DNA from: JAAYBT01 sp964404395
GTDB taxonomy: Bacteria > Bacillota > Clostridia > Acetivibrionales > DTU013
Direction: 5' to 3'
Assembly (NCBI GenBank): GCA_964404395.1
Contig: CAYOKA010000014.1
Span: forward strand, 1-28,963
Length of the DNA: 28,963 nucleotides
Part shown: piece after piece, positions 7,406-15,612 of the stretch
Layout of the letters: each line of letters opens with the position of its first letter
Numbering within the stretch: position 1 is the first letter of the stretch
The notes under the pieces: generated by a model
Seen by the model: only the letters and a program-made list of their open reading frames with translations
Told to the model about the DNA's origin: nothing
Databases searched by the model: none
Made by a program: the position numbers and the translations under genes

Positions 7406-9172
7406 ATGGATTTGCGGAAAAGCAGAAAAAAATTGTATATCAGCATAGTAATTATATTGGTTATATTGATAATTGCACTGGTGATCGCATTATTATTGCC
7501 CAAAAATGCGGTGGATTTCTATATTAGTGCTGAGAAGAAGAATCTTGATAGAATAATTCAATGGACAGATGAGCGATATACCGGCTTTGTTGAAAAGCAG
7601 ATGCCATATGTGGAAGAGACTCACCGCAGGCGGGTTGAGATTAGCGCAAACCTTGACTCAGGCGGGGAAGCTTTTGGGTTGGGACAGACGGATAAATTGC
7701 CCGGCCTACTGAAGAAATGTAAATTGATAGTAGATACAAAAAAGCAGCCTGAGGAGGGAAATACACTTTCGAACCTATCACTGCTGGTGGAGAGGACGCC
7801 CTTTATAGATGCTCAGATCTTTTCTGATGAGCAGTCGCTCTATTTTACCGTGCCGGTGCTTACGCCCGAGAAATATTTCAGAGCAAGGCTTAACCAGCTC
7901 GATGAGGTCTATGATAAATATTCGATTCCTATAAAGCCAAAAAAACTCATAAATACGGTGGAAATCGCACAGGCACTGGAATTTGACGCTGCTGCAATTA
8001 GGAATACTACCGGGGGGCTGGTCGATATTGCAGCAAAATACCTGACAAGGAGCACTGTGAAATATGGTGAGAAGAGAGAAATACTGATTTCGGGCGAAAA
8101 GGTAAACGGCAGGGAAGTAGTGGTGTCGCTGGATGAGATGCTTGCAACGGCTCTATTTCACGAACTGGCTGATTTCATTGCAAAGGATGATGCACTGCTC
8201 CGCTACACCTACGGCAATTATGGGGAATTATCCTCGTTGTTGAACGATGCAGGCTTGTTTCGAATGTTTGAATACTTGGACGAAACAGGAACTGTCGTGC
8301 TCAATGAGGCTGAAAAGAACTTGGTTGATAGATTAAGCTCGGAAAAGGATGTGGAGAATCTAAGGAAAGCTTTCAAGGAAAGCATTAGCAAATATCTAAT
8401 GAAAGATGGCTTTAACATGGCCCTTGTCATCGATAAGGATGGCAATATATTGGAGCGAAAGGTGGCAATTGAGCTGGTGAATGATGAAGATGGCAGCTCC
8501 GTTGCATTGGATATAGGCACAGGCAGCAGTAATACGGTATTTGAAGATATAAGAAACCGGTTTGTAAATGTGGTGTTGACGGAAAAGGCGGCCGATGGCA
8601 ATACGCAGGATGGGAATAATGGCGGGTCTACAAAAGTCAAGGAGCTGCATATCATGCCTGTGTTTGAAAAATCGAAGGGAGCGGAAAACAACGGTAGTGT
8701 TACCATTGAGTATGCTTTTTCCTCCCTCGGAGAAGAAGGGGCAGGGTTTGGCCTGGACTTGGATATTTCATCAGGCAGGGATGAACTGACACTGAAAACG
8801 AACAATAAAATTGCTTTTACTGCAACGGTATTTGGGGACACGGGAGATGGCAAGCTACAGGGAGAATGGACTAATTCCACATGGGAGAATAACAAGCTCA
8901 ATTCTAGAAATAGCACTTCGGAAATCCTCCTTAATGTAGATATGCCCTTTATCGGGGTTCACAATTTTTCAGTCGGACTGAATCTGGCCGGGGAGGATCG
9001 ATTTGGAATAGAACCATTTTCACTGCCTGATGTAGAGCAAGGCACTGTTACTGACCTGAACGAGGCGACACAGAAGGATCTGGATAGAATTACAACGGAG
9101 ATAATGGCCTCCTTTGGATCCTTCTATTTCAGCAACAAACCCTTATTTGATGCTTTTTTGGGAGGGCAATAA
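7406..9172 (+). CDS. Membrane-anchored extracytoplasmic protein of the ABC operon, unknown family
   Basis: This 588-residue protein has a basic N-terminus (MDLRKSRKKLY), one strong transmembrane helix (about 10-32), and a long polar region predicted outside the cell. ATG 7406 is preferred because AGGGAG (7392-7397) lies 8 bp upstream; GTG 7397 overlaps that site. The body is rich in beta-type alternation towards the C-terminus (about 380-560, for example GSVTIEYAFSSLGEEG, ILLNVDMPFIGVHNFSVGLN) and mainly helical before that. There is no lipobox, LPxTG motif or catalytic signature that I recognise. It sits between the ATPase and two permeases, so it probably acts with the exporter as an outer receptor or assembly factor. 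It may belong to an existing DUF family. Function is unknown. Confidence 0.8.
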   Translation: MDLRKSRKKLYISIVIILVILIIALVIALLLPKNAVDFYISAEKKNLDRIIQWTDERYTGFVEKQMPYVEETHRRRVEISANLDSGGEAFGLGQTDKLPGLLKKCKLIVDTKKQPEEGNTLSNLSLLVERTPFIDAQIFSDEQSLYFTVPVLTPEKYFRARLNQLDEVYDKYSIPIKPKKLINTVEIAQALEFDAAAIRNTTGGLVDIAAKYLTRSTVKYGEKREILISGEKVNGREVVVSLDEMLATALFHELADFIAKDDALLRYTYGNYGELSSLLNDAGLFRMFEYLDETGTVVLNEAEKNLVDRLSSEKDVENLRKAFKESISKYLMKDGFNMALVIDKDGNILERKVAIELVNDEDGSSVALDIGTGSSNTVFEDIRNRFVNVVLTEKAADGNTQDGNNGGSTKVKELHIMPVFEKSKGAENNGSVTIEYAFSSLGEEGAGFGLDLDISSGRDELTLKTNNKIAFTATVFGDTGDGKLQGEWTNSTWENNKLNSRNSTSEILLNVDMPFIGVHNFSVGLNLAGEDRFGIEPFSLPDVEQGTVTDLNEATQKDLDRITTEIMASFGSFYFSNKPLFDAFLGGQ

Positions 9173-9179
9173 ACAAAGG

Positions 9180-10388
9180 ATGACTCCATTTTTGACGCTA
9201 TTAAAAAATGACATAAGACTGTTCTTGAAGGACTGGAAAGCCTGTCTTTTATTGCTTGTGGCACCTCTTCTTTTCATATCCTATTTTACTTATGTGCTGA
9301 CGCCCTATTTAAATAAAAGCAGCTTTATTGAGCCATTTCCCGTAGCGCTTGTGGACTTGGAGAATACCATACAGACAAGGATGCTGGAAAATCAATTAAA
9401 AGAGATTAGCATTTTCAGTGAAATTCGAAGGCTGGATGAGGATGCCGCCATAGATCAGCTCTCTGACAAAAAGGTAGGAGGGATTATTATCATCCCCCCT
9501 GACCTTACGACAAGCATTTCTTTTGGTGAAAATAAGCCTGTAACGGTTGTGGGCAGCAGCGCAATGCCATTGCAGGCTTATGTTGTAAAAAACATAGTGC
9601 AAAGCGCAGCGGACCTGGTGTCGGCGGCACAAAGTGCGATTATAACCATTTATCACTATGATAGGGAAGCGGGCCTTTCCGGTTCCGAGCTGGATGCAAG
9701 ATATAATAATGCAATTATGGAATACATGCTGGAGGCACTGGCCAGGAATGAGATATTTTTGAATAGCGGTGCTGATACCGACTACAGTCTGACACCTGTG
9801 GAGTATTTTACAGCAGCGTTGATTGTTGTGTTTATGATGTTTGCAGGTATGCCGGCAATGAAGATGCTGACGATGGAGAGAAGTGTCGGAATCACAAGGA
9901 GGCTTTCCGCTACGCCTGTTAAAGTATGGATGGTGGTGCTTTCGAAGCTTATTGTATCCGTTATGCTCCTCACATTGCAGTTCTTTATCATCATAATCTT
10001 CACATCTAAGGTATTTAGCAGCTATTGGGGTGCACCGGTTAGAAATATTTTGATGCTCTTTGGGGCAATTATTCTTGCAGTCAGTGCATGGTCCGTGTTC
10101 GTGGCTTCAATTTCATCATCGCCGGCCTCTGCCGATGTAATCGGAAACCTGGGTATTTTGCTGATGGCTGTTGTGGGTGGAAGCATTTATCCTCTATCCT
10201 CTATGCCAAGGTTTATGAGGGGGCTTAGCAGACTGACAATAAACAGGTGGGCAATGGATGGATTTATGGTGCTGTTTTCCGGCAATGATGCCGCTGGCAC
10301 AGGGCTTTATTCTTTAGTGCTGGCCATGATGTCATGTATTCTTATGGCTGCGTCCATACTGATAATGAAGTTTGCGAGAAGGGAGTAA
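9180..10388 (+). CDS. ABC-2 type permease (first of two)
   Basis: This 402-residue membrane protein has the ABC2_membrane_3 layout: a helix near residues 17-37 (LLLLVAPLLFISYFTYVL), an extracytoplasmic domain of about 170 residues (VALVDLENTIQTRMLENQL onward), then about five helices, including FTAALIVVFMMFAGMPAM and a C-terminal LVLAMMSCILMAASILIM. The start at ATG 9180 lies just after the preceding stop, with GGGAGGG about 13 bp upstream; the in-frame ATG at 9114 would overlap the previous gene by 59 bp and adds a non-family N-terminus. It pairs with the next permease and the ATPase at 6660. Confidence 0.88.
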   Translation: MTPFLTLLKNDIRLFLKDWKACLLLLVAPLLFISYFTYVLTPYLNKSSFIEPFPVALVDLENTIQTRMLENQLKEISIFSEIRRLDEDAAIDQLSDKKVGGIIIIPPDLTTSISFGENKPVTVVGSSAMPLQAYVVKNIVQSAADLVSAAQSAIITIYHYDREAGLSGSELDARYNNAIMEYMLEALARNEIFLNSGADTDYSLTPVEYFTAALIVVFMMFAGMPAMKMLTMERSVGITRRLSATPVKVWMVVLSKLIVSVMLLTLQFFIIIIFTSKVFSSYWGAPVRNILMLFGAIILAVSAWSVFVASISSSPASADVIGNLGILLMAVVGGSIYPLSSMPRFMRGLSRLTINRWAMDGFMVLFSGNDAAGTGLYSLVLAMMSCILMAASILIMKFARRE

Positions 10389-11602
10389 GGCTTATCAAGG
10401 TTATAGGTGTAGCTTTCTACAAATTGAAGATGATGCTCAGCGACAAGCTGCTCTTTGCGGCAATGATTTTGATTCCGATAATGATCATGGTTACTGCCGG
10501 GTTTACGCTAAAAAATGAAAAGCTGGATACGATACCTATTGCGGTGGTGGATGATGATGAATCGGCCTACTCTTCTTTGCTTTTGGAGAGGCTTTCCAAA
10601 AAGGAAGGGCTAAGCATGACTACTACGGATCGAAAAGGGGCGCGAGTCCTGCTGGAAGACAGTGAGGTGGAGCAGGTTTTTATTATTGGCAAAGGCTTTG
10701 GGGAGTCTGTTAAGAAGGGTGAGAGTGACGGCTTGATTGAAGTAACCAGTTCTTCCTCCTCTTATTCTGCCGGTTATACGGCTGAGGTGGTCGCCGGAGA
10801 GACCATAAGGATGGTTACTGCCGACATGGCCTCCAACAATGTGATACAGCTGTATGCCAGCCTGGGGATTGAGAAGGGCAGCGGCTTCAGGGATGAGGTG
10901 TATGCTTTTGCGGATGCGCTCTGGGAGCCTGAACCCTTGATGACGATTGATTATAGGGAACTAAAGGCCGGTGTAGTTGGAAGGGTATCACGGGCAGTGC
11001 CATCCACGTCTACTGCAGCGTCGGCAGGGCTGATCGTAGCATTTATTATGTTCTACATGCTTTTTGCCGGAGGGTGGCTAATAGAGGAGAGGCTGAATGG
11101 AACAATTAAGAGGCTTGCTGTAGGAAGCGGCGCCGTTGCAGCATCGTTTTTCGGTAGCATCCTTTCATTATTTGCGGCCGGGGCGCTTCAGATATTTATA
11201 TTTAGTGCTGTTTTACGATTGTTTTTCGACATCACGCTTTTCGCAGGAGCACTTTCTTATTTGGTACTGTTTGCTTATTTGCTGGCGGTAATTGCCATCA
11301 GCATGTTCCTGTCATCGGTTCTGAAGACACAGGCACAGCTACAGGCAGGTGCACCGGTGCTGGCATTGCTGACAGGCTTTGCGGGAGGATGCTTCTGGAA
11401 CTTTATTGAGCTGCCCGAAAGGGTTGAATACCTATCATTGTTTACACCGCAGGGATGGGCATTGAAAGCTCTTAATAGCTTAATCTCCGATCCTGCCTCT
11501 CTATCCTCCACAATGATGCCACTTCTTGCTTTATTAGCAATATCGTTGATTTTGCTGCCTGCAAGCTATATTATTATTAATATGCAATTCAGAAGAGGAT
11601 AG
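10334..11602 (+). CDS. ABC-2 type permease (second of two), start uncertain
   Basis: The product has the same architecture as its neighbour: an N-terminal helix (LLFAAMILIPIMIMVTAGFTL), an outer domain starting IPIAVVDDDESAYSSLL, and about five C-terminal helices, including LIVAFIMFYMLFAGGWL and LAISLILLPASYIIINMQ. The start is unclear. ATG 10334 overlaps the previous gene by 55 bp and has no good ribosome site. A well-placed AAGGGAG (10379-10385) lies 8 bp before an in-frame ATC at 10394, where permease-like sequence begins (KVIGVAFYKLKMML). In-frame TTG 10424 and ATG 10430 would remove part of that N-terminus. The ATG start is listed here for safety; true initiation may be at ATC 10394. Confidence 0.85.
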   Translation: MYSYGCVHTDNEVCEKGVRLIKVIGVAFYKLKMMLSDKLLFAAMILIPIMIMVTAGFTLKNEKLDTIPIAVVDDDESAYSSLLLERLSKKEGLSMTTTDRKGARVLLEDSEVEQVFIIGKGFGESVKKGESDGLIEVTSSSSSYSAGYTAEVVAGETIRMVTADMASNNVIQLYASLGIEKGSGFRDEVYAFADALWEPEPLMTIDYRELKAGVVGRVSRAVPSTSTAASAGLIVAFIMFYMLFAGGWLIEERLNGTIKRLAVGSGAVAASFFGSILSLFAAGALQIFIFSAVLRLFFDITLFAGALSYLVLFAYLLAVIAISMFLSSVLKTQAQLQAGAPVLALLTGFAGGCFWNFIELPERVEYLSLFTPQGWALKALNSLISDPASLSSTMMPLLALLAISLILLPASYIIINMQFRRG

Positions 11603-11627
11603 ATTTTAGCATACGAGGAGACCATTT

Positions 11628-12344
11628 ATGAACAAATTCAAGGAAAGGTTAGTGGATATACTGGCATTTCCCAAACGTTTTATTGAAAAGCTGACAGATC
11701 GGAAATTGACTTTGATTCTGGGTATTTTGCTAATCGGCGCTATAAACCTGATATTACCTGACGTTGGCTATACTTTCAATTCGCTTTTTGCAGAAAAATC
11801 TGTTAGCGATGTGAGGTACAATGCATTTATGATTGTTGTCGTTGTTGCGGCGCTTGGAGTCATTGATGTAGTATTTATTGGAGTGCCTCTTTATGATATT
11901 TTTAGGCTTATAAAGAAGAAGGAGGCATCACTGAGCGCTCAGTACAGTGAGCAGGGGGGAGCCGGAGATGGGGAACATGGTGGGGAAAAGCTGCAGCTTA
12001 CCCGTTTTGAAAGCTTGAAGCACATTGCATCTTCGGTAAAGCTTATGAAGCTTTACATTATGTCCCACTTTCTCGTCATCCCGGTTAACACGCTCTTATA
12101 CTATGTGCTGGTGCGTAGGATTACCGAGGATAGCCCTGAATGGATGCTGAATCTGTGGCTGGTGCTCTTTATGCTGATTTTTATCTGGGCTAATATAATT
12201 ATGTCCAGAGGGATTAATGTATTGTTTAGGTTTAACCCAGTGTTTAGTAGGATGACCTTTATTATTGTATTTACCTGGAACTTTGTTTTCAGTACGGTAT
12301 TTGATATGAAAATAATGGGTTGGATTTTACGACTGCTGAGATAG
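11628..12344 (+). CDS. Multi-pass membrane protein of the ABC operon, unknown function
   Basis: This 238-residue protein has about five predicted membrane helices, near residues 27-50, 66-92, 140-165, 172-195 and 208-235. A charged loop with a glycine-rich stretch (GGAGDGEHGGEK) lies around residues 105-122. GAGGAG (11615-11620) is 7 bp before ATG 11628. It follows the second permease by 25 bp and is very likely in the same operon. The arrangement loosely recalls Yip1-like small membrane proteins, but no diagnostic motif was seen. A helper role for the exporter is inferred from position only. Confidence 0.78.
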   Translation: MNKFKERLVDILAFPKRFIEKLTDRKLTLILGILLIGAINLILPDVGYTFNSLFAEKSVSDVRYNAFMIVVVVAALGVIDVVFIGVPLYDIFRLIKKKEASLSAQYSEQGGAGDGEHGGEKLQLTRFESLKHIASSVKLMKLYIMSHFLVIPVNTLLYYVLVRRITEDSPEWMLNLWLVLFMLIFIWANIIMSRGINVLFRFNPVFSRMTFIIVFTWNFVFSTVFDMKIMGWILRLLR

Positions 12345-12429
12345 GAAAATGACGGGGGTTGTAAAGCCTTATATTCTCAGAAGACTTTGATCGATTGGGT
12401 ATTTATTTGACTAAAATACATAGAAGTAT

Positions 12430-12457
12430 TTGCCATTCACAAGTTAAGTGTTATAGT
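12430..12457 (+). promoter_or_regulatory. Candidate promoter of the restriction operon
   Basis: TTGCCA (12430-12435), a 16-bp spacer and TATAGT (12452-12457) lie about 100 bp before the first gene of the island. The 214-bp gap 12345-12558 holds no gene and no visible C-protein box. Confidence 0.45.
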
Positions 12458-12558
12458 AAAGATATATTAATCTGACTAAATCTGACATCGCGATTCATTT
12501 TGTTGAACAGAGTTATATATTGGCTGAAATGAAATGAATAAGAAGAGTGGTGTAATAG

Positions 12559-13053
12559 TTGAGAGTGTATAAAAATGTAACTGAGCAGCGAAGAAAGACA
12601 ATGAGTCATATTAAGGGTAAAGACACAAGCATTGAAATTACTCTAAGAAAGGCATTGTGGAGGAAAGGATACAGATACCGGAAAAATTATAAAAAGCTAG
12701 CAGGTTCTCCGGATATAGTTATGAAAAAATATAAGATAGCAATATTTTGTGACAGTGAGTTTTTTCACGGAAGGGATTGGGAGAATCTTCGTCAAAAGCT
12801 TGATAAGGGAAACAATGCGGAGTACTGGGTTAAAAAAATAGAAGACAATATAAGGCGAGATGATAAAGTAAACAAGCAACTTTTGTTTGAAGGCTGGACG
12901 GTAATTCATTTTTGGGGGCAAGAAATCATCAAGAATACGGATGAATGTATTGATGTGATTGAAGAAACTATATTTAATCTACAAATAGAAGAGATAATGG
13001 GATGGGAAACTATACGGCCATCTTATGAGGTGGAAAATGAGTATTTTTTATAA
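12559..13053 (+). CDS. vsr: Vsr-like (very short patch repair type) endonuclease, zinc-less subgroup
   Basis: This 164-residue protein matches the Vsr family: TEQRRKTMSHIKGKDTSIEI is the N-terminal substrate-contacting region, followed by LRKALWRKGYRYRKNY, SPDIVMKKYKIAIFCDSEFF with the catalytic Asp of the PD motif, and a C-terminal WTVIHFWGQEI. Vsr nicks beside T:G mismatches made by deamination of 5-methylcytosine. In E. coli Vsr the CFWHHHHC region supplies zinc ligands; here the segment is SEFFHGRDW, so the Cys ligands are absent while one His remains. The start is probably TTG 12559; ATG 12601 would delete the conserved EQRRK segment. It overlaps the next gene by 17 bp, showing tight coupling. 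The role is repair of m5C deamination, or restriction. Confidence 0.88.
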   Translation: MRVYKNVTEQRRKTMSHIKGKDTSIEITLRKALWRKGYRYRKNYKKLAGSPDIVMKKYKIAIFCDSEFFHGRDWENLRQKLDKGNNAEYWVKKIEDNIRRDDKVNKQLLFEGWTVIHFWGQEIIKNTDECIDVIEETIFNLQIEEIMGWETIRPSYEVENEYFL

Positions 13054-14458
13054 AAATGAATACGATGTAGCCAGTCCTACTAGTATAGAGAAATATGCTC
13101 AAAAAATGATTGGGAAAACATTTAAACAAATCTGCGATGAAGATGAGTTGTCGGATATAGTCATATATGAAACTCCAGACTATGAAGCTGAACATGAAAA
13201 TAAGAGGAGAAAAGGCGGGTTGGGGGAATTAGTTGAAGAAAGATACTTTCATTATAAAGCTAATAGTGATTCTGATCCTGATTTTGATAAGGCTGGAGTT
13301 GAACTAAAAGTCACTCCATATAAGATAAATAGAAACGGCAGTATTTCTGCAAAAGAGCGTTTGATAATTGCTATGATTGATTATTTTAGAATTATAGAAG
13401 AAAGCTTTGAAGAGAGTCATTTGTGGAAGAAAGCAAAACTGATTCTTTTAGTTTATTATTGTTACCAACAAGAGATAGAGAGTAGACTAGACTATAAAAT
13501 CGGCTACGTAAAATTGTTTACACCACCGGCGGAAGATGTTGAGATAATAAGTCAAGATTATAAGGTTATAGCTGAGAAAGTTAGGGCTGGCAAAGCACAT
13601 GAACTATCAGAAAGTGATACACTCTATTTGGGAGCAGCTCCAAAGGCCGTAACATCAAAGGTTAGGAGAAAACAACCTTGCAGTGAAGAACTTGCGAAAC
13701 CTAGAGCATTTGCTTTTAAAACCTCATATATGACGTATGTTTTAAATCATTATGTTGTTCCAGGGAAGACAACTTACGAACCAATATTGAAAGGGAGAAT
13801 AGAGCAATCATTTGAAGAATATGTAACAGATAAAATTCATATATATAAGGATTGTTCTGTTAAGGACTTATGCGCCAAATTTGAGATTGAATTTGATAAG
13901 AAGCCAAAGAGTTTAGGTGCGATGTTAGCGTATAGAATATTGGGCATAAAAGGCAATCATGCTGAGGAATTTGAAAAAGCAAATATTGTCCTTAAAACCA
14001 TTCGGATAAGTAGTAATAATAGAATCAAAGAAAGTATGTCTTTTCCGACATTCAAATTCAAAGAATTGATTGCTGAAGAGTGGGAGACATCAACCTTTGG
14101 TACATATTTAAGTGAAACAAGGTTCTTGTTTGTGGTTTACAAATTTGATGAAAATCGGGTACTAAAGCTAAAAGGGTGTCAGTTTTGGAATATTCCTTAT
14201 AAAGATTTAGAAGAGGTTCATTTTGTTTGGCAAAAAACACAAAATGTGTTGAAAGAAGGATTGCAAATAACAAATAGAAAAGGACGGAATTACAATAATT
14301 TTCCTGCTATTTCTGAGAGTCCAGTATGTCATGTGCGTCCACATGCCCAAAATGCTAAGGATACATATGAATTGCCTGATGGAAGACAATATCCAAAACA
14401 ATGTTTTTGGTTAAATAGTAATTACATATTATCACAGCTGAATAGTGAATTTATTTAA
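13037..14458 (+). CDS. Type II restriction endonuclease, Sau3AI/MutH family (predicted GATC)
   Basis: This 473-residue protein matches Sau3AI along its whole length, as recalled: KYAQKMIGKTF near the N-terminus, then the MutH-type active site SDSDPDFDKAGVELKVTPYK with Asp82, Glu89 and Lys91, and KERLIIAMIDYFRI. The middle has GKAHELSESDTLYLGA and RAFAFKTSYMTYVL. The second, MutH-like regulatory half has KESMSFPTFKFKELIAEEWE, ETRFLFVVYKF and CHVRPHAQNAKDTYELPDG. Sau3AI cleaves GATC without regard to adenine methylation and is blocked by cytosine methylation. ATG 13037 is chosen because AGGTGG lies just upstream; ATG 13025 lacks a site. It overlaps the vsr-like gene. The specificity for GATC is inferred from the family. 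Confidence 0.92.
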   Translation: MSIFYKNEYDVASPTSIEKYAQKMIGKTFKQICDEDELSDIVIYETPDYEAEHENKRRKGGLGELVEERYFHYKANSDSDPDFDKAGVELKVTPYKINRNGSISAKERLIIAMIDYFRIIEESFEESHLWKKAKLILLVYYCYQQEIESRLDYKIGYVKLFTPPAEDVEIISQDYKVIAEKVRAGKAHELSESDTLYLGAAPKAVTSKVRRKQPCSEELAKPRAFAFKTSYMTYVLNHYVVPGKTTYEPILKGRIEQSFEEYVTDKIHIYKDCSVKDLCAKFEIEFDKKPKSLGAMLAYRILGIKGNHAEEFEKANIVLKTIRISSNNRIKESMSFPTFKFKELIAEEWETSTFGTYLSETRFLFVVYKFDENRVLKLKGCQFWNIPYKDLEEVHFVWQKTQNVLKEGLQITNRKGRNYNNFPAISESPVCHVRPHAQNAKDTYELPDGRQYPKQCFWLNSNYILSQLNSEFI

Positions 14459-14472
14459 TAGAGGAGGATATT

Positions 14473-15588
14473 ATGGCAGGATACATAATGACACTAGACA
14501 GTCTAGACTCTCTTGAAACTTGTATACATATGGGTGCGTATAGCACAAACATGAGTGTTCCAGGCGGACATTGGAATAGACAGCAGGAGGGAACATTTGC
14601 GGATTTTCTTAGCATGAAGTCTGGGGATAATGTTTATTTTTTTATTCAGAGGAAAATATATGGTATCGGCCAAATTACGGATATTAGTAGCGATTGCAAA
14701 TATCTAAATTATGTTGGAGCCGACGAAGCTAAAGCGTATACAGAAGATGAAATAATTGAAAAACAACCGTTGCTTCCTTATGGAACAGCTAATAATAGAT
14801 GCTTCTGTACATTTATACCATCACCATATTTTTTTAAAGAGGGTATAGATATGGACGATGTATTAAATAGTAATCCTAGTAGTTTTAGAATGTTAAGAGC
14901 TATGTGGAAAGTATCATTTATTAAGATTGATGATGAGGAAAACAAAGCCCTAATAGATATAATATTGAAAAGGAATGAAGAAAGAATATTTAATGCTACT
15001 GAAACATTTTCATACGATAATACTCTGCATTTAGAGATTAATTCCAAAGTGACAACAATGCATAAATTGAATTCATATAAAATTTTGGAAGCGTGCAGAA
15101 ATAGAAACATTTTGAAACACGAGATGGCATTGGAAGCAGCTCTTTGCGAAATTCTTGTTAGGGATAATAAAGCGCCCTTTGGAAAATGGGATTATATTTC
15201 ACACCAAGTTGTAGCATCACCTTTTAAGGCTATAGATTACATGGATAAGATGGACATATTTGGTTATAAATATATTGCCGGATACAATACAATTTCAAAA
15301 TATCTTGTTATTGAGTTAAAAAAAGATTCTGCAGGAACGGAAGTAATTGAACAGATAATGAAATATGTAGATTGGATTCAATCTGAATATGCACATGGAG
15401 ATTATTCAATGATACAGGCATTTGTTGTTGCTTCGGAATTTTCAGATGCTGTTATTGAAAAAAGAAACGCTGAGTGCATAAGGAATTTCACTAAAGGGTA
15501 TAGGCCAACGGTTTCCTGTAAATGGAATGAAGTCAAGCTAATAAGATATGAATATGCTGACGGTAGGTTACTATTTACAGAAGTTTAA
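14473..15588 (+). CDS. PUA-like domain fused to a NucS/DUF91-like nuclease domain
   Basis: This 371-residue protein appears to have two parts. Residues about 1-80 (YIMTLDSLDSLETCIHMGAY, then FLSMKSGDNVYFFIQRKIYG) look like a PUA/EVE-type modified-base-reading fold. Residues about 210-330 look like the PD-(D/E)XK nuclease domain of NucS: HEMALEAALCEIL, YMDKMDIFGYKYIAG (Asp261), YLVIELKKDSAG (Glu281, Lys283), and EQIMKYVDW (Gln294). NucS-type enzymes act on branched or mismatched DNA. GAGGAGG lies 5 bp before ATG 14473, 14 bp after the Sau3AI-like gene, so all three are one operon. It converges on the methyltransferase. A role as accessory or modification-dependent nuclease is inferred; domain calls are from motifs only. 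Confidence 0.72.
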   Translation: MAGYIMTLDSLDSLETCIHMGAYSTNMSVPGGHWNRQQEGTFADFLSMKSGDNVYFFIQRKIYGIGQITDISSDCKYLNYVGADEAKAYTEDEIIEKQPLLPYGTANNRCFCTFIPSPYFFKEGIDMDDVLNSNPSSFRMLRAMWKVSFIKIDDEENKALIDIILKRNEERIFNATETFSYDNTLHLEINSKVTTMHKLNSYKILEACRNRNILKHEMALEAALCEILVRDNKAPFGKWDYISHQVVASPFKAIDYMDKMDIFGYKYIAGYNTISKYLVIELKKDSAGTEVIEQIMKYVDWIQSEYAHGDYSMIQAFVVASEFSDAVIEKRNAECIRNFTKGYRPTVSCKWNEVKLIRYEYADGRLLFTEV

Positions 15589-15591
15589 AAG

Positions 15592-15612
15592 AGAAGGCCT
15601 AAATGGCCTTCT
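15592..15612. terminator. Bidirectional hairpin between nuclease operon and methyltransferase
   Basis: AGAAGGCC (15592-15599) pairs perfectly with GGCCTTCT (15605-15612) around a 5-nt loop. It sits at the junction of two convergent genes and overlaps the methyltransferase stop codon. Downstream on the plus strand is TGTTCATTTCTT; on the minus strand is TTTAAACTTC. Confidence 0.65.

Noticed and set aside
8218..8916. 232-residue minus-strand frame inside the anchored protein gene
   Set aside because: It is a Ser/Pro/Phe-rich shadow of a convincing plus-strand gene and has no domain or ribosome site supporting it.
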